From an uncultured Bacteroides sp. (GTDB lineage Bacteria; Bacteroidota; Bacteroidia; Bacteroidales; Bacteroidaceae), in contig CAAFUN010000032.1 of the NCBI GenBank assembly GCA_900766195.1, positions 1-64,000 on the forward strand: a stretch of DNA of 64,000 bases. Direction: 5' to 3'. Both the position numbers and the translations under genes were made by a program. Below are positions 17,882 to 25,507 of the stretch, in pieces. How positions within the stretch are numbered: position 1 is the stretch's first letter; every line of letters starts with the position of its first letter. The notes under the pieces were generated by a model that made no database searches, was not told the DNA's origin, and was given only the letters and a program-made list of their open reading frames with translations.

Positions 17882-17889
17882 CAAAGGTA
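17882..17889 (-). promoter_or_regulatory. Candidate -7 element of rnhA
   Basis: CAAAGGTA on the plus strand reads TACCTTTG on the minus strand, 7 nt from the rnhA ATG. A TTTG lies 26 nt upstream, longer than the usual 19-21. If used, the mRNA would be nearly leaderless. Confidence 0.45.
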
Positions 17890-17973
17890 TAAATAATCTT
17901 TTTAAATGAACATACCAAATGTTTTTGTTGTTCATTTTTATACATTTAGTTTAACGAAGAAATAACATTGAGT

Positions 17974-18576
17974 ATGAAACGAACATTTGCAGAAGCCTTG
18001 GAACATCGCCGCACCTATTATTCTATAGGGAGTGAGTCGCCCGTACAAGATGAGGTAGTAGTACATATTATTCGTACTGCAGTTAAGTATGTGCCTTCTT
18101 CTTTTAATTCACAATCTACACGCATTGTATTATTATTAGAAGCAGAACACTCCAAATTGTGGAACATCGTAAAAGATAAGTTAAAGGCAATTGTTTCTAA
18201 AGAACAGTTTGAACAAACTCTAGCGAAAATCGATGGATGTTTCTCTTGTGGTCATGGAACCATTTTGTATTTTGAAGACCAAACTGTAATAGAAGGATTA
18301 CAAGCTGCTTTTCCTACTTATAGTGCAAATTTCCCTGTTTGGTCAGAACAAACTTCTGGTATGCATCAATTGGCTATTTGGACGATGCTTGAAGACGTTG
18401 GTTTAGGAGCCTCTTTGCAACATTATAATCCGCTTATTGATGACGAAGTACGTGCTACATGGGATTTGCCTAAGACATGGAAGCTTGTTGCACAGATGCC
18501 TTTTGGTATTCCTACCGGTGATCCCGGAGAGAAGGAGATAAAAGATCTCAGCGAACGTATTAAAGTTTTCCGTTAA
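17974..18576 (+). CDS. Nitroreductase family protein
   Basis: The 200-residue flavoprotein-like product begins MKRTFAEALEHRRTYYSIG, matching the NfnB/FrmA-type nitroreductase start with the FMN-phosphate-binding RR. VKYVPSSFNSQSTRIVLL at about 30-48 is the usual FMN/substrate strand. WTMLEDVGLGASLQHYNPL at about 137-155 corresponds to the conserved second FMN block. I chose the ATG at 17974; a TTG two codons earlier is less likely. The substrate is unknown; members reduce nitro compounds, quinones or flavins with NAD(P)H. It is followed at once by the aroK promoter. Confidence 0.85.
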   Translation: MKRTFAEALEHRRTYYSIGSESPVQDEVVVHIIRTAVKYVPSSFNSQSTRIVLLLEAEHSKLWNIVKDKLKAIVSKEQFEQTLAKIDGCFSCGHGTILYFEDQTVIEGLQAAFPTYSANFPVWSEQTSGMHQLAIWTMLEDVGLGASLQHYNPLIDDEVRATWDLPKTWKLVAQMPFGIPTGDPGEKEIKDLSERIKVFR

Positions 18577-18583
18577 TTATGCT

Positions 18584-18613
18584 TATCTTTGCCTACAAAC
18601 GTTAGGCAAAGAT
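18584..18613 (+). promoter_or_regulatory. aroK -7 promoter element inside an 11-bp-arm palindrome
   Basis: TATCTTTG at 18584-18591 fits TAnnTTTG. It overlaps a perfect inverted repeat: left arm 18585-18595 (ATCTTTGCCTA), 7-nt spacer, right arm 18603-18613 (TAGGCAAAGAT). The right arm runs into the aroK ATG at 18612. A regulator bound here would cover the -7 box, the start site and the start codon. Confidence 0.6.
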
Positions 18614-19139
18614 GATACGCATTTTTTTAACCGGCTATATGGGTGCCGGTAAAACAACATTAGGAAAGGCTTTTGCTCGTGAATTAAATGTTTCATTCAT
18701 TGATTTGGACTGGTATATTGAAGAACGTTTTCATAAGTCCATCAGTGAATTGTTTAATTCACGAGGAGAAGCCTCTTTCCGTGAATTAGAAAGGAATATG
18801 CTTTATGAGGTTGCCGAATTTGACGATGTCATAATTTCTACAGGTGGAGGCACTCCGTGCTTTTTTGAAAATATGTCTTATATGAATAGTAAAGGGAAGA
18901 CTGTTTTCTTAGATGTTCATCCTGATATTCTTTTTCGTCGGTTGAGTGTTGCAAAACAGCAACGTCCTATTTTGCAAAATAAAACAGATGAGGAACTTCA
19001 TAGCTTTATAGTAGATGGATTGAGTAAAAGAGCGTCTTTTTATAATCAGGCTCATTTCCGTTTTGATGCCTGTCAATTGGAAAGCCGTAGAGAAATAGCT
19101 CACTCAATCCAAAATTTGAGAGACTTACTAAATATTTAA
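18612..19139 (+). CDS. aroK: Shikimate kinase
   Basis: The 175-residue P-loop kinase has GYMGAGKTT at residues 8-16 (Walker A) and FIDLDWYIEE near 30-39 with the DxD that holds Mg and shikimate. FRELERNML at about 57-65 carries the substrate Arg, ISTGGGTPCF near 76-85 the GGG shikimate loop, and KQQRPIL near 118-124 the lid Arg. It phosphorylates shikimate at O3 in the aromatic amino acid pathway, in the cytoplasm. It is a single gene with its own promoter, starting immediately after a palindrome. Confidence 0.95.
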   Translation: MIRIFLTGYMGAGKTTLGKAFARELNVSFIDLDWYIEERFHKSISELFNSRGEASFRELERNMLYEVAEFDDVIISTGGGTPCFFENMSYMNSKGKTVFLDVHPDILFRRLSVAKQQRPILQNKTDEELHSFIVDGLSKRASFYNQAHFRFDACQLESRREIAHSIQNLRDLLNI

Positions 19140-19172
19140 TCCTTTGTAAATGTGCATTTTTAAAATAGAAAA

Positions 19173-19204
19173 TCTGTGAATTAGCAGATTTATGTGTACT
19201 TTTG
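19173..19204 (+). promoter_or_regulatory. Candidate promoter of speA
   Basis: TACTTTTG at 19197-19204 matches TAnnTTTG. A TCTG (one mismatch to TTTG) lies 20 nt upstream at 19173-19176. The ATG of speA is 43 nt downstream. Confidence 0.55.
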
Positions 19205-19247
19205 CCGACTTATTAAAATTCAACTAATAAATTCCAGATTATAAGAA

Positions 19248-21140
19248 ATGAGAAAATGGCGCATTGAAGATTCTGAAGAACTCTATAACATCACAGGGTG
19301 GGGTACTTCGTACTTTGGTATCAATGACAAAGGTCACGTAGTGGTAACCCCTCGTAAGGATGGTTCTGCTGTCGATTTAAAAGATTTGGTTGATGAGTTG
19401 CAGTTGCGTGATGTAACGGCTCCCATGTTAGTCCGCTTCCCGGATATTCTAGACAATCGGATTGAAAAGACCTCAAGTTGCTTTAAACTGGCAGCCGAAG
19501 AGTATGATTATAAAGGGGAGAACTTTATCATTTACCCGATAAAGGTTAATCAAATGCGACCGGTAGTAGAGGAGATTATCAGTCACGGTAAGAAGTTTAA
19601 TCTTGGTCTGGAGGCCGGATCTAAGCCCGAGCTTCATGCTGTTATCGCAATAAATACCGACTCGGATTCTCTGATTATCTGTAATGGCTACAAGGATGAA
19701 AGCTATATTGAGTTAGCACTCCTTGCTCAAAAAATGGGTAAACGAATATTCCTTGTAGTGGAAAAAATGAATGAGTTGAAGTTGATTGCTCGTATGGCAA
19801 AACAACTCAATGTTAAACCCAATATAGGAATCCGCATAAAATTAGCTTCTTCCGGAAGTGGGAAGTGGGAAGACTCAGGCGGTGATGCCAGCAAGTTTGG
19901 ATTGACATCCAGCGAGCTGCTCGAAGCTCTTGATTTTATGGCTACAAAGGGAATGAAAGATTGCTTGAAGCTAATCCATTTCCATATAGGTAGTCAAGTC
20001 ACTAAGATACGTCGTATTAAGACTGCCTTGCGTGAAGCATCACAGTTCTATGTCCAACTCCATTCCATGGGCTTTAATGTGGAATTTGTCGATATAGGAG
20101 GAGGACTGGGTGTAGATTATGATGGAACACGCTCTTCGAGTAGCGAAAGCAGTGTAAATTACTCTATACAGGAATATGTAAATGACTCGATTTCAACCTT
20201 GGTTGATGCCAGTGATAAGAATAACATTCCTCATCCTAATATTATCACCGAAAGTGGTCGGGCTCTAACCGCTCATCACTCTGTTCTTATCTTTGAAGTG
20301 CTTGAGACAGCCACTCTTCCCGAATGGGATGATGACGAAATGGTAGTCGAAGGAGATCATGAACTGTTGCAAGAGTTATATGGGATATGGGATACGCTGA
20401 ACCAAAATAAAATGCTTGAAGCATGGCATGATGCACAGCAGATCCGTGAGGAAGCACTAGACCTTTTTAGTCATGGTATTGTTGACTTAAAAACACGTGC
20501 TAAAATAGAACGCCTGTATTGGTCTATTATGCGTGAAGTTAATCAAATAGCCAGTGGTTTAAAGCATGCTCCGGACGAATTGCGCGGCTTGCCTAAACTG
20601 CTTGCTGATAAATATTTCTGTAACTTCTCTCTTTTCCAGTCGTTACCTGATTCATGGGCTATCGATCAAATCTTTCCAATTATGCCGATCCAGCGATTGG
20701 AAGAGCGCCCTGATCGTGCTGCTACATTGCAAGATATTACTTGCGACTCGGATGGGAAAATAGCTAATTTCATATCGACAAAGAACGTGGCTCATTACTT
20801 GCCCGTACATTCTTTGAAAGCAAAAGAGCCTTATTACTTAGGAGTCTTTCTTGTGGGAGCTTATCAGGAGATTTTGGGAGATATGCACAACTTATTTGGA
20901 GATACCAATGCTGTGCATGTTTCTGTCAATGAGAAAGGATACTGTATTGAGCAGGTTATAGATGGTGAAACGGTGGCTGAGGTATTAGACTATGTTCAGT
21001 ACAGTCCTAAAAAACTGGTTCGTACGTTAGAAACCTGGGTTACACAATCAGTAAAGGAAGGACGGATAACTCTGGAGGAAGGAAAAGAATTCCTATCGAA
21101 TTATCGCTCCGGTCTATATGGATATACTTATCTGGAATAA
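19248..21140 (+). CDS. speA: Biosynthetic arginine decarboxylase
   Basis: The 630-residue, group IV (alanine-racemase fold) PLP enzyme converts arginine to agmatine for polyamine synthesis. FIIYPIKVNQMRPVVEEI near residues 93-110 contains the PLP lysine. LIHFHIGSQVT near 243-253 and VDIGGGLGVDY near 280-290 are the PLP-phosphate glycine block. ITESGRALTAHH near 331-342 is the substrate region. The length is that of full SpeA. argB follows after 24 bp on the same strand, so two arginine-related genes lie together and may be cotranscribed. Confidence 0.95.
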   Translation: MRKWRIEDSEELYNITGWGTSYFGINDKGHVVVTPRKDGSAVDLKDLVDELQLRDVTAPMLVRFPDILDNRIEKTSSCFKLAAEEYDYKGENFIIYPIKVNQMRPVVEEIISHGKKFNLGLEAGSKPELHAVIAINTDSDSLIICNGYKDESYIELALLAQKMGKRIFLVVEKMNELKLIARMAKQLNVKPNIGIRIKLASSGSGKWEDSGGDASKFGLTSSELLEALDFMATKGMKDCLKLIHFHIGSQVTKIRRIKTALREASQFYVQLHSMGFNVEFVDIGGGLGVDYDGTRSSSSESSVNYSIQEYVNDSISTLVDASDKNNIPHPNIITESGRALTAHHSVLIFEVLETATLPEWDDDEMVVEGDHELLQELYGIWDTLNQNKMLEAWHDAQQIREEALDLFSHGIVDLKTRAKIERLYWSIMREVNQIASGLKHAPDELRGLPKLLADKYFCNFSLFQSLPDSWAIDQIFPIMPIQRLEERPDRAATLQDITCDSDGKIANFISTKNVAHYLPVHSLKAKEPYYLGVFLVGAYQEILGDMHNLFGDTNAVHVSVNEKGYCIEQVIDGETVAEVLDYVQYSPKKLVRTLETWVTQSVKEGRITLEEGKEFLSNYRSGLYGYTYLE

Positions 21141-21164
21141 AAGATTATTCCGGTATTCTTCTTA

Positions 21165-21950
21165 ATGAATGAAATGATGAAAGAAAAGCTGACTGTAATT
21201 AAAGTAGGTGGGAAAATCGTTGAAGAGGAAGCTACTTTGAATCGGTTCTTGAACGATTTCTCATCCATTGAAGGGTATAAAGTTTTGGTTCATGGTGGTG
21301 GACGCTCTGCAACAAAATTGGCAGAGAAACTTGGCATTGAAAGTAGAATGATTAATGGGCGTCGCATTACAGATTCTGAAACCTTGAAGGTGGTGACGAT
21401 GGTCTATGGCGGTCTGGTAAACAAGAATATTGTTGCCGGACTTCAAGGGCGGGAGGTTAATGCATTAGGACTAACGGGTGCCGACATGAATGTGATCCGT
21501 TCAATTAAACGCCCGGTGAAAGATGTTGATTATGGATTTGTAGGAGATGTGGAGTCTGTGAATGCTGATGCTTTATCGCTATTACTTCATGGAAATGTAG
21601 TTCCTGTTATGGCTCCGTTAACCCACGATGGAAAAGGCCATCTTCTTAATACAAATGCCGATACCATTGCCGGCGAAACAGCCAAAGCACTTGCCAGTCT
21701 ATTTGATGTGACTCTAATTTATTGTTTTGAGAAAAGAGGAGTGCTTCTTGATGAAAATGATGAAAACAGTGTAATTTCTCATATCGATTTATCTGTTTTT
21801 AAAGATTATGTGGCGCGCGGGATTATTCAAGGCGGAATGATCCCTAAATTGGATAACGCATTTAATGCTTTAAATGCAGGTGTCTCTGAAGTTGTAATTA
21901 CTTCATCATCAGATATAAAAGGTTGCTTTGGAACTCTGATAAAAAAATAA
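21165..21950 (+). CDS. argB: Acetylglutamate kinase
   Basis: The 261-residue amino-acid kinase has TVIKVGGKIVEE at residues 9-20, VLVHGGGRSATKLAEKLG (phosphate-binding GGG) near 41-58, NGRRITDSETLKVVTMVYGG near 64-83 (acetylglutamate site), LLNTNADTIAGETAKAL near 164-180, and GGMIPKLDNAFNAL near 224-237. It makes N-acetylglutamyl phosphate, the second step of arginine synthesis; Bacteroides may use N-succinyl intermediates, so the acyl group is inferred. ATGs at 21165, 21174 and 21177 are possible. It is probably cotranscribed with speA. Confidence 0.9.
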   Translation: MNEMMKEKLTVIKVGGKIVEEEATLNRFLNDFSSIEGYKVLVHGGGRSATKLAEKLGIESRMINGRRITDSETLKVVTMVYGGLVNKNIVAGLQGREVNALGLTGADMNVIRSIKRPVKDVDYGFVGDVESVNADALSLLLHGNVVPVMAPLTHDGKGHLLNTNADTIAGETAKALASLFDVTLIYCFEKRGVLLDENDENSVISHIDLSVFKDYVARGIIQGGMIPKLDNAFNALNAGVSEVVITSSSDIKGCFGTLIKK

Positions 21951-21972
21951 TTCAAAAAAAGTAGTGCGCTAC

Positions 21973-21998
21973 TGTAACTTTCCATATACTTAACCGTC
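21973..21998 (+). promoter_or_regulatory. Candidate ECF-type promoter of the sigma factor gene
   Basis: TGTAAC (21973-21978) and CGTC (21995-21998) are separated by 16 nt, which resembles ECF promoters (AAC at -35, CGTC at -10). It lies 13 nt before the sigma gene ATG. The usual TAnnTTTG is absent here, which suits autoregulation. This rests on a short motif only. Confidence 0.4.
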
Positions 21999-22011
21999 AT
22001 TATTAATAGAG

Positions 22012-22521
22012 ATGCAGAAGATTAGTTTTCGGAATGACATTCTTCCGCTGAAAGATAAACTCTTTCGGTTAGCTCTCCGGATTACATTCGATAGAGCAGA
22101 GGCAGAAGATGTTGTTCAGGAAACATTGATTCGAGTCTGGAACAAACGAGATGAATGGGACAACTTAGGATCTATTGAAGCTTATTGTTTAACAATAGCC
22201 CGGAATTTGGCAATAGATTGGAGTGAACGAAAAGATTCCCGTACATTAGAATTAGACAGAGGGATGGAGGAAAGGTCCGATACAGCTGGGCCTTATGAAC
22301 ATTTAGCTAATGAAGAACAGATGACTTTGATTCATCGATTGGTTAATGAACTTCCAGAAAAACAACGTCTGATTATGCAGCTCCGAGATATTGAAGGTAA
22401 GAGCTATAAAGAGATAGCAATTGTGTTGCATCTGACAGAAGAACAAGTAAAAGTGAATTTGTTCAGAGCAAGACAAAAAGTGAAACAACAGTATTTGGAT
22501 ATAGAAAACTATGGATTATAA
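22012..22521 (+). CDS. ECF-type RNA polymerase sigma factor
   Basis: The 169-residue protein has region 2 (FRLALRITFDRAEAEDVVQETLIRVW in two parts, about 18-43) with the DVVQE core-binding motif, and region 4 (about 105-160). Region 4 contains LPEKQRLIMQLRDIEGKSYK and VKVNLFRARQKVKQ, the helix-turn-helix that reads the -35 element. A small ECF sigma factor of this sort directs RNA polymerase to a limited regulon. It overlaps the next gene by 11 nt; that gene encodes a one-helix membrane protein, a typical anti-sigma arrangement. The signal sensed is unknown. Confidence 0.9.
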   Translation: MQKISFRNDILPLKDKLFRLALRITFDRAEAEDVVQETLIRVWNKRDEWDNLGSIEAYCLTIARNLAIDWSERKDSRTLELDRGMEERSDTAGPYEHLANEEQMTLIHRLVNELPEKQRLIMQLRDIEGKSYKEIAIVLHLTEEQVKVNLFRARQKVKQQYLDIENYGL

Positions 22522-22996
22522 GCAGATAGAACAACTTTTAGATCGTTATTGGCAGTGCGAGACTTCCCTCGAGGAAGAGAGCCAATTGCGGACATTCTTT
22601 AATGGAAAGGATATTCCTGACCATCTGCGTCGTTATAAACATTTGTTTGCTTATCAACAGATGCAAAAAGAAGTTGGCTTAGGTGCGGATTTTGATATGC
22701 GTATTCTTGCTAAGATTGAGGCACCGATTGTAAAAGCCAGACGCTTGACCATAACGACACGTTTTATGCCTTTGTTTAAGGCTGCTTCAATAGTTGTGTT
22801 GGTTCTTTCGCTGGGCAACGTGATGCAGCATTCGTTCTTTTCAGATGTAAAGGAAGTAGCAACTGCAGATACAATAGGTAAGCAGATATCTGCTCCGTCA
22901 GTTGCTTTTTCCGGAGATGCAACAGTAAGTCATGAACAGCAAATTCTTGATAGCTTGCATCGAATAGACAAGTCATCTGTAGAGATGAAGAAATGA
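22511..22996 (+). CDS. Probable anti-sigma factor (single-pass membrane protein)
   Basis: The 161-residue product has a soluble N-terminal part (1-85) beginning MDYKQIEQLLDRYWQCETSL, resembling the start of Bacteroidales anti-sigma-like proteins. One TM helix follows (about 87-105, AASIVVLVLSLGNVM) and then a short polar periplasmic tail. Overlap with the ECF sigma gene (22511-22521) and the N-in topology suggest that it holds the sigma factor at the membrane. There is no zinc-binding HxxxCxxC motif, so it is not a ZAS-type anti-sigma factor. Function is inferred from context. Confidence 0.6.
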   Translation: MDYKQIEQLLDRYWQCETSLEEESQLRTFFNGKDIPDHLRRYKHLFAYQQMQKEVGLGADFDMRILAKIEAPIVKARRLTITTRFMPLFKAASIVVLVLSLGNVMQHSFFSDVKEVATADTIGKQISAPSVAFSGDATVSHEQQILDSLHRIDKSSVEMKK

Positions 22997-23201
22997 TTTT
23001 TCATTTACTTTTAAAATAATATTTTCATTTGCTTTAAAACAAAATATAATTAGTGTGCTTTATTAAAACAACATTTTGAAGCTGTGAAGTTTCAATTCTC
23101 TCAAATTCTTATAAAAACTAATTAAGATAGATGGGGTTCTGTGTGATGCAGTGCCCCTTTTATTTTGTATGCATTACATCTCGTTTCTTGGGCATACAAA
23201 T

Positions 23202-23234
23202 AAAAAGGAACCTTCTCACGAAGATTCCTTTTTT
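23202..23234. terminator. Bidirectional terminator
   Basis: A hairpin with AAAAAGGAA (23202-23210) paired to TTCCTTTTT (23225-23233), an inner CTTC/GAAG and a TCAC loop lies between the sigma operon and the convergent DUF2807 gene. T-runs are present on both strands. Confidence 0.75.
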
Positions 23235-23274
23235 GTGTTAGAAAGAAATTCTCTGCCATTTTTAAGAGAGAATA

Positions 23275-24141
23275 TTAAAGTCTATACAGACTTTTGGCGG
23301 GGTAATCCACTTTGGGATTACCTTTATATCCTATTTTTCCACTACCGCTTGAACGAGCTTTCAAGGACTCAGTAGCGTAGCATTTGATGTCTCCCGAACC
23401 GGAAATGCTGGCTGAGATGTTAGAGACTTCACAATCGCTGGCTTTTAAATCTCCCGAACCGCTTATAGAGTAAGTGGCATTCTGTGCAGATCCTGTTAGT
23501 ATAGCAGTGCCCGAACCGCTGATGCTACATTCTGTGTCAATAGTCTTAATATCCTGCAAACTCAAATCTCCCGAACCTGCTATGGATGTTTTTAGTTTAT
23601 TACATGCTATGTTCTTTGCTTTGATACCTCCTGAGCCTGCAATATATGCTGCAAAACTGCTGCATTTCAAATTCTCTCCATAAGCACTGCCCGAACCGGC
23701 TATGTTTACGGTTAGTCCATTCGTTGTTTTTACTCCGTTGGCTAGGCGTATGCTGCCCGAACCAGCTACAGATATATTGCTGAGATTACCTGAAGTGATC
23801 TTTATTTCAAGCTTGTTGTAAGACACGCTCGTATTCTTCTTGAATCCAATATAAAGCATGTTGTCTTTTACTCTGATGTCAAGTAAATCGATGATATTGT
23901 CTGATGTATAAACTTCTACGCTGGGATTACCTGATTTTTGAGTATAGGTTACATCCGGGCTTCCAGCCACACTGATGCCTTCGAAGTTATCTACTTTGAT
24001 GTTTTTCTTCACATAGTTTTTGCTCCCTACTACTTTCTTCCCGCCCCATAAGCTAGAGCTGTATGCGTTGGAGTTCTGTGAGCATGAATTGATGCTGAAT
24101 GCCAATCCTAAGATTGCAATGGCTGTTACTAGATACTTCAT
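23275..24141 (-). CDS. DUF2807 (head-GIN) lipoprotein
   Basis: The 288-residue protein has a lipoprotein signal with a cysteine near residue 20 (LAFSINSC). The rest is a head-GIN domain (DUF2807), a right-handed beta-helix or solenoid marked by (A/S)GSG turns about every 18-22 residues: VAGSG, IAGSG three times, ISGSG three times, SSGSG. The fold also recalls polymer-forming bactofilin-like proteins. It is probably anchored in the inner or outer membrane, facing the periplasm. No catalytic residues are evident. Such genes often lie beside ECF sigma or stress genes; here it is convergent with the ECF sigma operon. Specific function is unknown. Confidence 0.85.
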   Translation of the reverse strand: MKYLVTAIAILGLAFSINSCSQNSNAYSSSLWGGKKVVGSKNYVKKNIKVDNFEGISVAGSPDVTYTQKSGNPSVEVYTSDNIIDLLDIRVKDNMLYIGFKKNTSVSYNKLEIKITSGNLSNISVAGSGSIRLANGVKTTNGLTVNIAGSGSAYGENLKCSSFAAYIAGSGGIKAKNIACNKLKTSIAGSGDLSLQDIKTIDTECSISGSGTAILTGSAQNATYSISGSGDLKASDCEVSNISASISGSGDIKCYATESLKARSSGSGKIGYKGNPKVDYPAKSLYRL

Positions 24142-24411
24142 GATGTTTTCTTTTTTATGTATAGCTGTATATTAGACGTTTTTTTATGATTAAAAGTTGC
24201 ACCGAGGTTATTCTTTTTTTTGTAATTTATCTGTTGCTATATCTTTTAGTTGCTACGTCTTAACTTTAAGCCATTGAAATCTATGGCAATAGCCCTGCGA
24301 ATTGCTTTGTCCCGAAAGGAATGTACTGCTGATTTTTCAATTATAAACGTTTGGTGATCCGGCTGATTATTTGTTTATTTGTTCCTCAGAAATGATTCTT
24401 AATTGGATTGC

Positions 24412-25107
24412 GTGGAAAATTTTACAGATAAAGAACTTGGTGTCTTTCTTGTCAGAGTTAATGAGCGTGCGCGGAGATTGACTTTCCGTGTAAAAGATGA
24501 TGGTATTTATGTGACTGTGCCTTTGCATACGACAGCTGCAGAAGTTAAACGTGCTGTAGAACAGTTACGTCCACGTCTGTCTGCGGCATTGAAAAAGAAA
24601 GGGCGCCCTATGATTGATTTGGATTATAAAATAGATACGGAATTCTTTAAGCTATCTTTAGTTTCGGGGAAAAATGCTCGCTTTTTATCTCATTCGGAAT
24701 TGGGGACGATGCGTATTGTTTGTCCGCCCGATGCTAATTTTAAGGATGAAGGTCTGCAGGAATGGCTTCATAAAGTGATAGGTGAGGCTTTACGGCGAAA
24801 TGCTAAAATAATACTTCCTCCACGACTTTACATGCTGTCGCAGAGGCATGCATTGCCTTATTCGGAAGTAAAGATTAATTCGAGTCAGGGTAGATGGGGT
24901 AGTTGTTCGGCAAAGCGTACCATCAACTTATCTTATTATTTGGTATTACTTCCTTTACATTTGATTGACTATGTACTTTTGCACGAGTTGGCGCATACTC
25001 GTGAAATGAATCACGGAGAGCCTTTTTGGACTTTGCTGAACCAAATGACAGATGGTAAAGCTGAGGCTCTGCGTAAAGAGTTACGGAAATACCGCACTAC
25101 TATTTGA
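24412..25107 (+). CDS. YgjP-like (DUF45/M48-type) zinc metallopeptidase
   Basis: This protein of about 231 residues has SSQGRWGSCSAKRTINLSYY near 160-180 and the zinc motif LLHELAHTREMNHGEPFW (HExxH, third His in NHG), both diagnostic of the YgjP/DUF45 family (PF01863). I chose the GTG at 24412, which gives MENFTDKELG as in relatives; the frame is closed by a stop at 24400-24402 and the only other start is a TTG at 24403. The family is presumed cytoplasmic and its substrate is unknown. Confidence 0.8.
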   Translation: MENFTDKELGVFLVRVNERARRLTFRVKDDGIYVTVPLHTTAAEVKRAVEQLRPRLSAALKKKGRPMIDLDYKIDTEFFKLSLVSGKNARFLSHSELGTMRIVCPPDANFKDEGLQEWLHKVIGEALRRNAKIILPPRLYMLSQRHALPYSEVKINSSQGRWGSCSAKRTINLSYYLVLLPLHLIDYVLLHELAHTREMNHGEPFWTLLNQMTDGKAEALRKELRKYRTTI

Positions 25108-25171
25108 TTTTCTACATCTTTTGTTAACACCAAATAAGGCGTTACGGATATCGTATTTGCTTGTATATTAC

Positions 25172-25179
25172 TATCTTTG
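25172..25179 (+). promoter_or_regulatory. -7 promoter element left in front of the esterase remnant
   Basis: TATCTTTG matches TAnnTTTG and is 19 nt ahead of the ATG of the broken esterase gene. It may still drive transcription into the remnant and the intact esterase gene downstream. Confidence 0.45.
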
Positions 25180-25198
25180 CTAAAAATATGTATTGAGT

Positions 25199-25425
25199 AT
25201 GAAGAACGCACTTATCTCTTTTTTAATACTGAAAATAAACCGTGCTTACAGTGTCTATCTTCCTAAAAGTTACGATACGGATACTAATCGCAAATACCCC
25301 GTTCTTTATCTGTTGCATGGCATGATGGGGTTAACAGCAGTTGGTTTCAAGATCAGCATGCCAAAGATATGACGGATGTATTGACAGCATTCGGCGCTCT
25401 ATACATGTCTACCTTTTGTAAGTAG
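25199..25425 (+). pseudogene. Degenerate esterase remnant (frameshifted and truncated)
   Basis: From the ATG at 25199 a short signal-like start (MKNALISFLI) runs directly into RAYSVYLPKSYDTDTNRKYP and VLYLLHGMMG, the front of a secreted alpha/beta-hydrolase esterase (PF00756). Just after GMMG the frame changes by one base: the continuing esterase sequence, VNSSWFQDQHAKDMTDVLTA, is in another frame and ends at a TAG at 25423-25425. The catalytic Ser, Asp and His regions are missing. It is a frameshifted, 3'-deleted relative of the intact esterase that starts 82 bp later, suggesting a decayed duplicate or neighbour. Confidence 0.75.
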
Positions 25426-25507
25426 AAGCTTTGCGAAGTAGAGATATGTTCCCGTTTATTGTTTATATATAATTAGAATGAAGTATTAATCTCAAAATAA
25501 GGATAGT

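Noticed and set aside
21960..21973. AGTAG-TGCG-CTACT hairpin after argB as a terminator
   Set aside because: The stem is only 5 bp and the run of A lies on the wrong side for a plus-strand terminator.
23151..23375. Small open frame downstream of the sigma operon
   Set aside because: It spans the bidirectional terminator and the end of the DUF2807 gene on the other strand.
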